Origin: Streptococcus oricebi | GTDB lineage: Bacteria; Bacillota; Bacilli; Lactobacillales; Streptococcaceae | Direction: 5' to 3' | Length of the DNA: 64,000 bases | NCBI RefSeq assembly: GCF_017883985.1 | Contig: NZ_PRDG01000002.1 | Location: 403,013 to 467,012 of the forward strand | Shown here: one piece after another, positions 36,911 to 46,105 of the stretch | Layout of the letters: each line of letters starts with the position of its first letter | Numbering within the stretch: position 1 is the first letter of the stretch | Notes under the pieces: generated by a model | Databases searched by the model: none | The model's input: only the letters and a program-made list of their open reading frames with translations | Told to the model about the DNA's origin: nothing | Translations under genes and position numbers: made by a program

Positions 36911-37475
36911 ATTTTCTAACTTTTTCAAGACTGGGAACAATCAAGATGGTCAAAAAGGCTGCTATGACTAATTCCAGGATTGAATTGGCTGATAGGATAA
37001 GGGCTAGGAGGGCCTGAATGTCGCCCTTGTAAACATTTGAAAATAGAATGAAAATCCCGCCCAAGACAAAGATAGTGTTGGTAGCAGATCCGACAGCTCC
37101 GGCCAAGACCAGGCCTGCCTTATTTTTAAGGCTCTTGTAGACAAAATAAGGGCTGATACCGACCAAGATTCTGGGTAAGATGGCAATAAGCAGTGAATAA
37201 AGATTCCCGTTTTCAACAAAGGGACTAAAGAGATAGCTTGTCGGAAGCAAGATGACGGTGTTGGTGATGACACTGATGATTCCCATCAAGGCCCCTAGAA
37301 TAGCCCCGACTCTAGGACCATAAAGGATACTAGCTATAATAACTGGGATATGAATCAGAGTGGGTTTGATAGGAACCGGGAGAATATTAAAGATAATCGA
37401 ACTCAGAAAATGAATGACCAACATGAGGGCAAAAAAGATAGCAATCGGGGCGATAATGGATGGTTTACGCTTCAT
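36909..37475 (-). CDS. ECF transporter S component, possibly for a pantothenate-related substrate
   Basis: 188 residues with six hydrophobic helices and the family's N-terminal pattern (basic start, then IAIFFALMLVIHFLSS) and a PTLIHIPVIIASILYGPRVGAILGALMG motif. S components bind the substrate and use a shared EcfAA'T module encoded elsewhere. The stop of coaC overlaps its start by 11 bp, so it belongs to the CoA operon; pantothenate or a precursor (PanT-like) is the inferred cargo. Confidence 0.78.
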   Translation of the reverse strand: MKRKPSIIAPIAIFFALMLVIHFLSSIIFNILPVPIKPTLIHIPVIIASILYGPRVGAILGALMGIISVITNTVILLPTSYLFSPFVENGNLYSLLIAILPRILVGISPYFVYKSLKNKAGLVLAGAVGSATNTIFVLGGIFILFSNVYKGDIQALLALILSANSILELVIAAFLTILIVPSLEKVRK

Positions 37476-38013
37476 TGTTAAGGACTTCCTTTACCTTTCT
37501 TAAAATATCTTGAGGCTCAGCCAGAGCACCAGTTCCCTTATCTCCACAAGCCAGCAGGGCCTGGCGCGGAGCAACCAAGTCATAACCTAATTTTTGCAGG
37601 AATTTTAGGTTGGCCTGGGTGATGTAATTTTCATACATCTTGGTATTCATAGCGGGAGCGATAATTTTTTTCTGACTCCTATCCAGAGCCAGAGCGGTGC
37701 TAGTTACCATATTATCAGCTAAACCGTTGGCGAGTTTAGCGATTGTATTGGCAGTGGCTGGCGCTATTAGAAAAAGATCGCTATTCTTGGCAATTTCAAT
37801 ATGGTTGACCTTACTGGGGTCTGGTTCGGCCATGATGTCATAATGAACCCTATTTTTGGATAGGACTTGTAGGGTCAAGGGAGTGATGAACTCCATGGCT
37901 GCCTGGGTCATTAAAACAGTCACCTGGTAGCCTTCCTTGGTCAAAAGACTGACCAAATCAGCTGCCTTGTAGGCGGAGATGCTGCCGGTAACGGCTAAAG
38001 TAATCTTTGTCAT
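37465..38013 (-). CDS. coaC: Phosphopantothenoylcysteine decarboxylase
   Basis: 182 residues, HFCD flavoprotein fold. LAVTGSISAYKAADLVSLL at the N-terminus binds FMN, the N of APAMNTKMYEN is catalytic, and LACGDKGTGAL carries the conserved Cys. Makes 4'-phosphopantetheine in CoA synthesis. Streptococci carry coaB and coaC as separate genes; here coaB precedes by 9 bp. Confidence 0.93.
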   Translation of the reverse strand: MTKITLAVTGSISAYKAADLVSLLTKEGYQVTVLMTQAAMEFITPLTLQVLSKNRVHYDIMAEPDPSKVNHIEIAKNSDLFLIAPATANTIAKLANGLADNMVTSTALALDRSQKKIIAPAMNTKMYENYITQANLKFLQKLGYDLVAPRQALLACGDKGTGALAEPQDILRKVKEVLNNEA

Positions 38014-38022
38014 AGCTATCCT

Positions 38023-38709
38023 CTATTCTGAATGTGAAAGGCGCTCTAGTAAGAGCTGGGCGATTTCTTGCTTGGTTTTGGCTAGGTTTTCTTCTTTTTC
38101 ATCAACTAGATAGGCCAGATGTTGCTGGTCATCAATAGTAGTCAAGTCATTAGCGACGATGATTTCTGCTTGATTTTTAAGCAGACTCTCGCGAGCGACC
38201 TGGATAAGCTCTTCCTTGGAAACATCTACTAAAAGCTTAAAACCAACCAGTCTGATTTTGGGATTCCAGGTCTTGACCAGGCTGATGATTTTGGGCGTTT
38301 TCTTAAGAAAGAGCACCTGAAAATCCTCCTCGGAGGAAATTTTACTTTCCTGGTTTTTCATTGTTAAAAATTCTTCCAGCTTGCTGGCCTGGGCAAGTTG
38401 GCTAAAGCCAGTCATATAGCTAGGGCTATAATCTGACACAGCCATGGCGTGAATCAAAACATCATGTTCCTTGACCAGGGGTTCTAGGGTTTCAAGTAGG
38501 TCGGCTACATTTTCGACCGTCAGAATCTTTAGCCTGGCATCTGGCTCAGGCTTTAGAGCCTTGGGGCTGGTCACTAGGGTTACTTGATGTCCCCTGTCCA
38601 AGAAAGTTTCTGCTATCAGCTTACCCAGCTGGCCTGTGGAATGATTGGTAATAGAGCGTACCCGATCGATTTTTTCACTGGTCCCGCCCGAAGTGATTAA
38701 GATTTTCAT
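38023..38709 (-). CDS. coaB: Phosphopantothenate-cysteine ligase
   Basis: 228 residues. ILITSGGTSEKIDRVRSITNHSTGQLGKLIAE is the DFP nucleotide-binding motif; MAVSDYSP and LVGFKLLVD follow. The stand-alone CoaB of streptococci uses ATP or CTP to couple cysteine to phosphopantothenate. First gene of coaB-coaC-ECF, divergent from the GNAT gene at 38874. Confidence 0.92.
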   Translation of the reverse strand: MKILITSGGTSEKIDRVRSITNHSTGQLGKLIAETFLDRGHQVTLVTSPKALKPEPDARLKILTVENVADLLETLEPLVKEHDVLIHAMAVSDYSPSYMTGFSQLAQASKLEEFLTMKNQESKISSEEDFQVLFLKKTPKIISLVKTWNPKIRLVGFKLLVDVSKEELIQVARESLLKNQAEIIVANDLTTIDDQQHLAYLVDEKEENLAKTKQEIAQLLLERLSHSE

Positions 38710-38873
38710 ACTTATTATTTTACAGGAAAAAGGTCAATTCGTAAAATATTAGCTTACCAGATTCAAAACTAGGGCTGAGTTCAGCTTTTTGGCCCCATAT
38801 CTGATAAAATAGATTCAGACTTTTATACTTATTACTTTTTACTTTCTTACTAGGAAAATTATGGAGGTAGATA

Positions 38874-39368
38874 ATGGAAATTAGAAGGGCTAGGAGGGAA
38901 GATGCGGCCCAGTTGCTGGCTATTTACCGCCCCTATCTGGAGCAGACGGCCATCACCTTTGAAACGCAAGTCCCTACTATAGAAGAGTTTGAAAGGCGCA
39001 TTGAAAAGACCTTGGCCAACTATCCTTACCTGGTGGCAGAAGAAGCGGGTCAACTTGTCGGCTACGCCTACGCTTCAGCCTATTATCAGCGGGCGGCCTA
39101 TGATTGGACGGTGGAATTATCTGTCTATGTGGACACAAGTAAGCGGAGTAAAGGGGTTGGTAGTGCCCTGTATGAGGAGTTGGAAGAACAATTAAAAAAG
39201 CAGGGCAAGGTGAATTTTCTGGCCTGCATCGCCCTCCCCAATGAAGCCAGCATCCTCTTTCATCAAAAACGAGGCTATATCCAAGTGGCCCATTTCCCTA
39301 AAATTGGCTATAAGTTTGGTCGTTGGCATGATATCGTCTGGCTGCAAAAGAGGCTTGCAGATGACTGA
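38874..39368 (+). CDS. GNAT acetyltransferase, phosphinothricin acetyltransferase-like
   Basis: 164 residues. IRRARREDAAQLLAIYRPYLEQTAITFE is the usual start of the Pat/Bar-like group, and VYVDTSKRSKGVGSALYEEL is the acetyl-CoA loop (Q/RxxGxG). C-terminal IVWLQKRL. Possibly acts on small amino acid analogues such as methionine sulfoximine; substrate unproven. ATG 38874 follows GGAGG. Confidence 0.82.
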   Translation: MEIRRARREDAAQLLAIYRPYLEQTAITFETQVPTIEEFERRIEKTLANYPYLVAEEAGQLVGYAYASAYYQRAAYDWTVELSVYVDTSKRSKGVGSALYEELEEQLKKQGKVNFLACIALPNEASILFHQKRGYIQVAHFPKIGYKFGRWHDIVWLQKRLADD

Positions 39369-39417
39369 GGGCTTTTCCTTTTGCTTGCCTTCCAACCATT
39401 CCCATAAAGGAGGAAAT

Positions 39418-40074
39418 ATGATTGATGAAATTTTGAAAGAGTTAGTGGCAGTAGCTGACGAGGAAGATGCTGTCAAGATGCGTGCCTATATGAAAAACCA
39501 ATTTGCCTACTTGGGCGTGAAAACGCCTGTTCGACGAAAAGTGGCTAAAGCCTGCTTTAAAAAATATCCTAAATCTAAAATTGACTGGGACTTCATAAGG
39601 CAGGCTTGGGAAAACCCTTATCGGGAGCTTCAATATGTGGCTTTGGATTATTTGCGAAGCAAGAAAAAACTGCTGACACCTGCTGATCTGCCCAAGCTAA
39701 AAAAGCTGGCTCAAAGCAAGTCTTGGTGGGACACGATTGACCATTTAGATATGACTATTGGCGACCTTGTTTTCCGTTTTCCTGAGTGTACGGCGACGAT
39801 CTTGGCTTGGAGCGAGGACTCTGATATTTGGTTGCGGCGCTTAGCGATCGACCACCAGTTGCTGCGAAAGGAAGAGACGGATACGGCTCTTTTGGAGCAA
39901 ATTTTACTTAATAATTTAGAGCAGACGGAGTTTTTCATCAACAAGGCAATCGGCTGGAGCTTGCGTGATTATTCCAAGACCAACCCTCAATGGGTGGCGG
40001 ATTTTATAGACAAGCATGGTGGTCAAATGGCAAAATTAAGTATCAAGGAAGCTAGTAAATATCTGATAGACTGA
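39418..40074 (+). CDS. DNA alkylation repair protein (AlkD-like HEAT repeats)
   Basis: 218 residues from ATG 39418, where AAAGGAGG sits upstream; the longer frame runs back into the acetyltransferase gene in another frame. The KNQFAYLGVKTPVRRKVAKACFKK start and the W.NPYRELQYVALDYL and KSWWDTIDHLDMTIGDLVF segments mark the AlkD superfamily, a bundle of HEAT-like repeats that can excise bulky alkylpurines. FFINKAIGWSLRDYSKTNPQWV is the conserved final repeat. Confidence 0.85.
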   Translation: MIDEILKELVAVADEEDAVKMRAYMKNQFAYLGVKTPVRRKVAKACFKKYPKSKIDWDFIRQAWENPYRELQYVALDYLRSKKKLLTPADLPKLKKLAQSKSWWDTIDHLDMTIGDLVFRFPECTATILAWSEDSDIWLRRLAIDHQLLRKEETDTALLEQILLNNLEQTEFFINKAIGWSLRDYSKTNPQWVADFIDKHGGQMAKLSIKEASKYLID

Positions 40075-40116
40075 GAAAACAAGTTGCTAGCTCTGCCATT
40101 TACCGAAATCAAAAAC

Positions 40117-40146
40117 TTGACATTTAATACAGTATCATAGTATACT
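40117..40146 (+). promoter_or_regulatory. Promoter of the asd leader RNA
   Basis: TTGACA (40117-40122), 18-nt spacer, TATACT (40141-40146); predicted start ~40153. Confidence 0.75.
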
Positions 40147-40152
40147 TACAAA

Positions 40153-40289
40153 GTGCGATGAGTCGATAGGTGGCGCAAGCCACTATCTAGCATGGGAGGT
40201 CATTACGCAGGAGCGGACCTTGATAAGTTGTGTGAACCTGCTTATCACACGAAAGTGCCCTCTCCCTACCTTTTGGTAGGGATTTTTTT
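40153..40289 (+). ncRNA. asd RNA motif
   Basis: A ~137-nt structured RNA from a strong promoter to a perfect terminator (TCCCTACC 40263-40270, TTTT, GGTAGGGA, T7). Internal pairings include GATAGGTGGC/GCCACTATC (40173-40194) and ATAAG...CTTAT with GTGTG...CACAC. Placement directly before asd in a Streptococcus fits the asd RNA motif described in lactic acid bacteria (Rfam, from memory). Because the terminator precedes asd, it may be an attenuator or a separate small RNA. It lacks lysine-riboswitch sequence features. Confidence 0.75.
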
Positions 40290-40370
40290 ATGACTTTTCA
40301 TTTTTCAAAAAAAATGTTACAATTACGTTATTGTAAAAATTTTTAGAAAATTTATTGATGAGGTAGATTT

Positions 40371-41447
40371 ATGGGATACACAGTTGCGGTTGTAGGTGCT
40401 ACTGGTGCGGTTGGCGCTCAAATGATTAAGATGCTGGAAGAGTCTAGCTTGCCAATCGATAAGATTCGCTACTTGGCTTCAGCCCGTTCAGCAGGCAAGT
40501 CACTCCAGTTTAAGGGGCAAGAGGTCCTGATTGAAGAGACGACCGAAGATGCCTTTGTGGGCGTGGATATTGCCCTTTTCTCTGCTGGAGGATCAACTTC
40601 GGCCAAGTATGCTCCTTATGCGGTCAAGGCTGGGGCAGTTGTTGTGGACAATACCTCTCACTTCCGCCAGCATGACCAGGTTCCTCTGGTTGTTCCAGAG
40701 GTCAATGCTCATGCCCTGGACCAACATCGTGGAATCATTGCCTGCCCTAACTGTTCAACCATTCAAATGATGGTTGCTTTAGAGCCAGTTCGGCAAAAAT
40801 GGGGCTTGGATAGGATTATCGTTTCCACCTATCAGGCGGTTTCTGGTGCAGGTATGGGAGCTATTCTTGAAACAGAGCGGGAATTACGCCAGGTTCTGAA
40901 TGAAGGGATCAATCCCCGCGATGTTCAGGCTGAGATTTTACCGGCTGGTGGGGATAAGAAACACTATCCAATCGCCTTTAATGCCCTGCCTCAAATCGAT
41001 GTCTTCACCGATAATGACTATACCTATGAAGAGATGAAGATGACCAAGGAGACTAAAAAAATCATGGAAGACGACAGCATCGCAGTTTCTGCTACCTGTG
41101 TGCGTCTTCCTATCCTGTCAGCCCACTCTGAGTCAGTCTATATCGAGACCAAGGAAGTTGCGCCAATCGAGGAAGTCAAAGCAGCCATTGCAGCCTTTCC
41201 AGGTGCTGTTTTAGAGGACGATGTTGCTCATCAAATCTATCCCCAAGCTATCAATGCTGTTGGTAGTCGTGATACCTTTGTCGGGCGGATTCGCAAGGAC
41301 CTAGATGCTGAAAAGGGCATCCACATGTGGGTTGTATCGGACAATCTTTTAAAAGGGGCAGCCTGGAACTCTGTTCAAATCGCAGAAAGCTTGCATGAGC
41401 GTGGCTTGGTTCGGCCGACAGCAGAAGTCGTCTTTGATTTAAAATAA
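40371..41447 (+). CDS. asd: Aspartate-semialdehyde dehydrogenase
   Basis: 358 residues. NADP-binding [13 protein letters not shown], catalytic Cys in [10 protein letters not shown] (~130) and His in [17 protein letters not shown]. Reduces aspartyl-phosphate to the semialdehyde for lysine, threonine and methionine. ATG 40371 follows GAGGT. dapA follows 43 bp later with its own AGGAGG site, probably one operon. Confidence 0.95.
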   Translation: MGYTVAVVGATGAVGAQMIKMLEESSLPIDKIRYLASARSAGKSLQFKGQEVLIEETTEDAFVGVDIALFSAGGSTSAKYAPYAVKAGAVVVDNTSHFRQHDQVPLVVPEVNAHALDQHRGIIACPNCSTIQMMVALEPVRQKWGLDRIIVSTYQAVSGAGMGAILETERELRQVLNEGINPRDVQAEILPAGGDKKHYPIAFNALPQIDVFTDNDYTYEEMKMTKETKKIMEDDSIAVSATCVRLPILSAHSESVYIETKEVAPIEEVKAAIAAFPGAVLEDDVAHQIYPQAINAVGSRDTFVGRIRKDLDAEKGIHMWVVSDNLLKGAAWNSVQIAESLHERGLVRPTAEVVFDLK

Positions 41448-41490
41448 TAACTTTTCACTATTTAACAACATCTATTACTTAGGAGGATTT

Positions 41491-42372
41491 ATGTCTATCG
41501 AACAATTAAAAAATGCGAAAATCATCACTGCCCTAGTAACGCCTTTTAATCAAGACGGCAGCATCAACTTTGCTGCCCTTCCTAAGTTGATTGAGCACCT
41601 CTTGGCCCACCATACAGAAGGGCTCATCTTGGCTGGAACAACTGGAGAAAGTCCAACCTTGACCCATGAGGAAGAGCTGGAACTTTTTCGGGCAGTTCAG
41701 GACATTGTTCAAGGGCGCGTTCCTTTGATTGCAGGGATTGGGACCAACGACACGCGCGACTCAATTGAGTTTGCTCGCAGGGTGGACGAATTTGGTGGAT
41801 TTGCAGCCGGTCTCGCTGTAACCCCCTACTACAACAAGCCTAGTCAAGAAGGGATGTATCAGCACTATAAGGCAATTGCGGAAGCCTCAAACTTGCCCAT
41901 TATCGTCTACAATGTACCAGGTCGGACAGTGGCAGGGCTTGATGTGGAGACATCACTACGCCTCGCTCAGTTACCAAATATCATTGCCATTAAAGATTGT
42001 ACCGGTGTTGACAATCTAGCCTATCTGGTGGAACACGCGCCAGAGGATTTCCTGATTTATACAGGGGAAGACGGTTTGGCCTTTCATGCCAAGGCGCTGG
42101 GCGCTCATGGAGTTATTAGCGTGGCTTCTCACACAAACGGAGATGAGATCTACGATATGTTTGCAGCCCTTGATTCGGGAAACATCAAGGAAGCAGCGCG
42201 TATCCAACGTCAATTCCTTCCCAAGGTAGATGCCCTCTTTTCTCAAGCAAGTCCAGCTCCGCTCAAGGCTGTTCTCAACCATCAGGGCTTTGAGGTCGGC
42301 CCGCTTCGTCTCCCTCTGGTTGCTTGTTCAGAAGAATCAGCAGCAGAGATTGTCAAGATTGTAGAAGCCTAA
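41491..42372 (+). CDS. dapA: 4-Hydroxy-tetrahydrodipicolinate synthase
   Basis: 293 residues, class I aldolase barrel. [14 protein letters not shown], Tyr of [21 protein letters not shown] and the Schiff-base Lys in IIAIKDCTG are all present. Condenses pyruvate with aspartate semialdehyde toward diaminopimelate and lysine. Terminator follows. Confidence 0.95.
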   Translation: MSIEQLKNAKIITALVTPFNQDGSINFAALPKLIEHLLAHHTEGLILAGTTGESPTLTHEEELELFRAVQDIVQGRVPLIAGIGTNDTRDSIEFARRVDEFGGFAAGLAVTPYYNKPSQEGMYQHYKAIAEASNLPIIVYNVPGRTVAGLDVETSLRLAQLPNIIAIKDCTGVDNLAYLVEHAPEDFLIYTGEDGLAFHAKALGAHGVISVASHTNGDEIYDMFAALDSGNIKEAARIQRQFLPKVDALFSQASPAPLKAVLNHQGFEVGPLRLPLVACSEESAAEIVKIVEA

Positions 42373-42429
42373 CCAAATAGACTTTATGGCTAGGTTTTCT
42401 AAACTTCGTTTTAAAAATCTAAAATGAAA

Positions 42430-42466
42430 GAAGGGTAGATTGTGGTGAAATCTGCCTTTTCTTTTA
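42430..42466 (+). terminator. asd-dapA terminator
   Basis: AAGGGTAGATT and AATCTGCCTTT arms (two G-U pairs) followed by TCTTTT. Confidence 0.65.
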
Positions 42467-42535
42467 CAATTTTTTGAAAAATTTTTGAAAAAAAGGTATA
42501 ATGAGAGGGTGACTTCTACATAAGGAGATGAGCCT

Positions 42536-43039
42536 ATGTTGAACATTCGTAAAGCAAGTTTGACGGACTGGCAGGATTTGCAAACGGTTTGCCAGACTTC
42601 CTGGCGGGATACGTATAAAAATATTTATTCCCCAGCCTATCTGGAAAAAGTTTTCCAGATGTTTTATAGCGAGGAGCGTTTGCGACAGGATATTATTGAA
42701 CATTCGGCTCAGTGGCATGGTTATTGGCTGGCAGAAGAAAATGGACAAGTCTTGGGCTGTATTGGTGGTGGCATGAACGAAGAGGGCGAAGGCAATGTTT
42801 ACCTTCTTTATGTTCTGCCAAGTCAACAGCGAAAAGGCCTTGGACATGCCTTGCTTGCTACTTTAACCAAACATCAAAAAGAGGTTTTTCAAGCTCGCAA
42901 GCAATGGGTTAGCGTGGCAGAAGGCAATCAAATCGGTATTCCTTTTTATGAGAAGGAAGGTTTTGAATTTGTAGTTGCTAGTGAAAATTGGATTGACCCT
43001 AGTCAGGCTCGCGACTTACAATATGTCAGAAAAATTTAG
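42536..43039 (+). CDS. GNAT family N-acetyltransferase
   Basis: 167 residues. LNIRKASLTDWQDLQTVCQTSW start, GEGNVYLLYVLPSQQRKGLGHALL acetyl-CoA loop (QQRKGLG), and IPFYEKEGFEF near the end: all core GNAT features. Preceded by TATAAT and AAGGAG. Substrate unknown. Confidence 0.85.
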   Translation: MLNIRKASLTDWQDLQTVCQTSWRDTYKNIYSPAYLEKVFQMFYSEERLRQDIIEHSAQWHGYWLAEENGQVLGCIGGGMNEEGEGNVYLLYVLPSQQRKGLGHALLATLTKHQKEVFQARKQWVSVAEGNQIGIPFYEKEGFEFVVASENWIDPSQARDLQYVRKI

Positions 43040-43068
43040 TTAATAATAATTTATAAAAAGAGGTGCTT

Positions 43069-43407
43069 ATGCAAGTTATTAAACGTGATGGTCAAATCAC
43101 TAATTTTGACCCAGAGAAGATTTATCAAGCAATTTTGAAGGCTGCGCAGACCGTCTATGTCTTGACCGATGATTTGCGGCAAAACCTAGCCTTGGTGACC
43201 AAGAAGGTTGTCCTGGATTTGGAAGAGGCTAGAGTGGAGCGGGCAACAATCAGCATGATTCAGTCCATTGTAGAACACCGTCTATTAGGAGCTGGTTACA
43301 TCACCATTGCCGAGCACTATATCTCCTATCGTCTCCAACGTGATTTGGAGCGTAGTGGTTACGGTGACCACATTGCAGTTCACCTTCATTTTGAACAAAT
43401 AAGATAA
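43069..43407 (+). CDS. Stand-alone ATP-cone domain protein
   Basis: 112 residues from ATG 43069 (AGAGG site). Nearly the whole protein is one ATP-cone: MQVIKRDGQITNFDPEKIYQAILKAA..., V....A..........A.......VE..L...GY..IA.HYI.YR. Such domains bind ATP/dATP as allosteric switches in ribonucleotide reductases and NrdR. Here there is no zinc ribbon and no reductase. Possibly a trans-acting regulator; function unknown. Terminator follows. Confidence 0.75.
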   Translation: MQVIKRDGQITNFDPEKIYQAILKAAQTVYVLTDDLRQNLALVTKKVVLDLEEARVERATISMIQSIVEHRLLGAGYITIAEHYISYRLQRDLERSGYGDHIAVHLHFEQIR

Positions 43408-43412
43408 GAGTT

Positions 43413-43435
43413 GGTGGGCTCAGCCCGCCTTTTTC
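43413..43435 (+). terminator. Terminator after ATP-cone gene
   Basis: GGTGGGCT / AGCCCGCC with a single-C turn and T6. Confidence 0.75.
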
Positions 43436-43450
43436 TCTAGGAGGAGCCTT

Positions 43451-43963
43451 ATGATCAATCTCCCTATTTTACTATTGGAAAGTCTAGTCTGGTCTGGCCT
43501 CTGGATGCTTATGGTTGCACTTACTATCCGCTATTTCCCTTGGGCTATCGAGCATGATTACCCCCAGGATGTGCGTGAGGCTGCTGCTCTACCTAATCCC
43601 AGTCCCCAGCAAAAGAAAAGAACGGTTCTCTTTGCAACAGTCAGCTTTGGCCTTTTGTTTCTTTTTGTTATTTTATCGGTTTTCTTGACTTATGAGCTAA
43701 AAACTTTGTCTTTTGCAACTATCTTTTTGCATGTCTTCATCATGTCCATGACTTGGAATGTGGTGGATTTATTGGTGCTTGATTGGTTACTGATTTGCGT
43801 CTGCTCTTCCAAATTCTTCATCCTTCCCAAGACCGAAGATTGCGCAGGAAACAAGGATTATCTCCACCATTTCAAGGGTTTTCTCAAAGGGATGATTACC
43901 ATGACGGTGCTATCTCTTTTATTGACAGGAATTATTTTCCTGCTCCTTCAATTGCTAAAGTAA
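43451..43963 (+). CDS. Hypothetical membrane protein
   Basis: 170 residues, four predicted membrane helices (~5-28, 60-82, 86-118, 143-168), with a charged cytoplasmic loop EHDYPQDVREAAALPNPSPQQKKR between the first two. AGGAGG before ATG 43451. No recognised family; I cannot suggest a function. Confidence 0.6.
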   Translation: MINLPILLLESLVWSGLWMLMVALTIRYFPWAIEHDYPQDVREAAALPNPSPQQKKRTVLFATVSFGLLFLFVILSVFLTYELKTLSFATIFLHVFIMSMTWNVVDLLVLDWLLICVCSSKFFILPKTEDCAGNKDYLHHFKGFLKGMITMTVLSLLLTGIIFLLLQLLK

Positions 43964-43990
43964 AAGTGGCTTAAGAGCTGCTTTTTATTT
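43964..43990 (+). terminator. Terminator after membrane protein gene
   Basis: AAGTGGCT / AGCTGCTT (8 pairs, two G-U) around TAAG, then TTTATTTT. Confidence 0.55.
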
Positions 43991-44165
43991 TGTTCTTATT
44001 TCTTTTTTGGAAATAAAGGCTTGCCAATGTTCTAGGATTTTAAAGAAAATTTAGAAAGTAGATAAATTGGACGACAGGGCTTATTGATGGCTCCCCTAAG
44101 TAGAAATATGGTAAAATAGGACTAAAGTTTTTAAAGTTTACAATGTTCAAAGAAAGGAATCTAAG

Positions 44166-45017
44166 ATGACAAGCATTCAATGGTTTCCTGGACACATGTC
44201 CAAGGCCAGACGCCAGGTTCAGGAAAATATCAAATTTGTGGATTTTGTGACTATTTTAGTCGATGCCAGACTCCCCCTATCCAGTCAAAATCCCATGCTG
44301 ACTAAAATCGTGGGAGACAAGCCCAAACTGCTTATTTTAAACAAGGCTGACTTGGCAGATCCTGTCTGGACCAAGGAATGGAGAGCCTATTTTGAGAATC
44401 AAGGGATTAAGACTTTAGCTATCAATTCCAAGGAGCAGGCCACTGTAAAAAAAGTAACTGAAGCTGCCAAGGCTCTGATGAAGGACAAATTAGAGCGGCA
44501 AAAAGAGCGGGGTATTCAAATCGAGACCCTGCGCACCATGATTATCGGCATTCCTAATGCCGGAAAGTCCACGCTCATGAACCGTTTGGCCGGCAAGAAA
44601 ATTGCGGTCACCGGAAATAAACCTGGTGTTACCAAGGGCCAGCAGTGGCTAAGGACTAATAAGGATTTAGAAATTTTGGATACTCCTGGGATTCTCTGGC
44701 CCAAGTTTGAAGATGAGCAAGTAGCCTTAAAACTTGCTTTGACAGGAGCTATCAAGGACAACCTCCTACCTATGGATGAGGTAACGATTTTTGGTATCAA
44801 TTTTTTCAAAGCGCACTATCCCCAAGAGTTAGAAGCTCGTTTTAAGCGGATGGATCTGGAAGAGGCAGCGCCAGAAATTATCATGGATATGACCCGCAAT
44901 CTTGGTTTTCGGGATGATTATGACCGGTTTTACAATCTCTTTGTCAAGGAAGTTCGTGATGGCAAATTGGGCCGCTATACCCTTGATCGGCTGGAGGATT
45001 TAGATGGCGACGATTAA
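44166..45017 (+). CDS. rbgA: Ribosome biogenesis GTPase YlqF/RbgA
   Basis: 283 residues, circularly permuted GTPase: G4 LNKADL (~59-64), then G1 [13 protein letters not shown]2/G3 region and [10 protein letters not shown]. The start [16 protein letters not shown] is the family hallmark. Matures the 50S subunit. AAAGGAA before ATG 44166; rnhB starts 14 bp before the stop, the common Firmicute pairing. Confidence 0.95.
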   Translation: MTSIQWFPGHMSKARRQVQENIKFVDFVTILVDARLPLSSQNPMLTKIVGDKPKLLILNKADLADPVWTKEWRAYFENQGIKTLAINSKEQATVKKVTEAAKALMKDKLERQKERGIQIETLRTMIIGIPNAGKSTLMNRLAGKKIAVTGNKPGVTKGQQWLRTNKDLEILDTPGILWPKFEDEQVALKLALTGAIKDNLLPMDEVTIFGINFFKAHYPQELEARFKRMDLEEAAPEIIMDMTRNLGFRDDYDRFYNLFVKEVRDGKLGRYTLDRLEDLDGDD

Positions 45018-45774
45018 GGAGGTCAAGACCCTCTTGGCAGAGATTAACCATCTGGATAGTCCAATTTTTGAAGAATTCTCACGTGATAAGCGTTCAGGCG
45101 TTCAGAAGGCTATTGAGCAGCGTAAGCGAGAGATTCAAGCTAGGCTCGATGAAGATGAGCGTTTAGAAAACATGCTGCGCTACGAAAAGGATTTGTATGC
45201 CCAAGGTTTTCAACTTATCGCAGGCATTGATGAAGTGGGTCGTGGTCCCCTGGCGGGGCCGGTCGTTGCAGCGGCGGTTATTTTGCCTAAAAATTGCAAG
45301 ATAAGAGGCCTTAACGACAGTAAGAAAATTCCCAAAAAGAAACATGAGGAAATCTACCGAACGGTTCAAGAAGCAGCGCTTGCTATTGGACTTGGCGTCG
45401 TCGATAATGAAATGATTGATCAGGTCAATATCTACCAGGCTAGTAAGTTAGCCATGCAAGAGGCTTTGGCCCAATTAGCTATTCAACCAGACTATCTCTT
45501 GATTGATGCCATGGAGCTTCCAGTAGATTTAGGCCAGCAAGCCCTTATCAAGGGGGATGCCAAGAGCTTATCCATTGCAGCAGCCTCAATAGTAGCCAAG
45601 GTCACCAGGGATAAAATGATGGCAGACTTTGACAAGGTCTATCCTGGTTATGATTTTGCTAAAAATGCAGGCTACGGCACCAAGAGTCATCTAGCTGGCT
45701 TAGAGAAATACGGCGTGACAGCCATTCATCGCAAAACATTTGAGCCAGTCAAAAGTTTACTTGCTAAAAAATGA
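45004..45774 (+). CDS. rnhB: Ribonuclease HII
   Basis: 256 residues. [22 protein letters not shown] carries the first Asp-Glu; LIDAMELP and [24 protein letters not shown] supply the rest of the metal site. Cleaves RNA in RNA-DNA hybrids. N-terminal ~65-residue helical extension is typical of streptococcal RNase HII. Overlaps rbgA. Confidence 0.95.
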   Translation: MATIKEVKTLLAEINHLDSPIFEEFSRDKRSGVQKAIEQRKREIQARLDEDERLENMLRYEKDLYAQGFQLIAGIDEVGRGPLAGPVVAAAVILPKNCKIRGLNDSKKIPKKKHEEIYRTVQEAALAIGLGVVDNEMIDQVNIYQASKLAMQEALAQLAIQPDYLLIDAMELPVDLGQQALIKGDAKSLSIAAASIVAKVTRDKMMADFDKVYPGYDFAKNAGYGTKSHLAGLEKYGVTAIHRKTFEPVKSLLAKK

Positions 45775-45787
45775 TTGGAGGAATCTA

Positions 45788-46048
45788 ATGAGTCTATTTT
45801 CCAGATACATTGGTGGAAAAATCGCTAGGGCAACAGTCGATAAGATAGAAAGTTCCAAGCATCGTGATATTTATTATATCCTTATTTGCTTGGGGTTGGC
45901 AGCCCTTTTCCTCTATGCTCTACTTTATAATGTTTTTGTCGGCAAATACACGACAACCGTCCTGATTGGAATGCTTCTCTGTGCCTTACTGGCTGCGCTT
46001 TTCCTCTTTTGTGGCATGGTGCTTTTGCTGAGAAAATTAAAAAAATAA
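45788..46048 (+). CDS. Small membrane protein
   Basis: 86 residues from ATG 45788 (GGAGG six bases upstream; a start at 45740 would overlap rnhB). Basic N-terminus, then two hydrophobic helices (~28-47 and ~54-80) ending RKLKK. Follows rnhB by 13 bp. Unknown function. Confidence 0.6.
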   Translation: MSLFSRYIGGKIARATVDKIESSKHRDIYYILICLGLAALFLYALLYNVFVGKYTTTVLIGMLLCALLAALFLFCGMVLLLRKLKK

Positions 46049-46105
46049 ATAAGAGGGACCTGCTCTGAGGGAGAAAGATAAAAATAGTAAAATAAGGAAG
46101 GTGCT

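Noticed and set aside
39241..39417. N-terminal extension of the AlkD-like protein
   Set aside because: It overlaps the acetyltransferase gene in another frame; a strong ribosome site precedes ATG 39418.
40153..40289. Lysine riboswitch or T-box upstream of asd
   Set aside because: No T-box GGTGG-type antiterminator sequence and no lysine-riboswitch core sequence; the asd RNA motif is a better fit.
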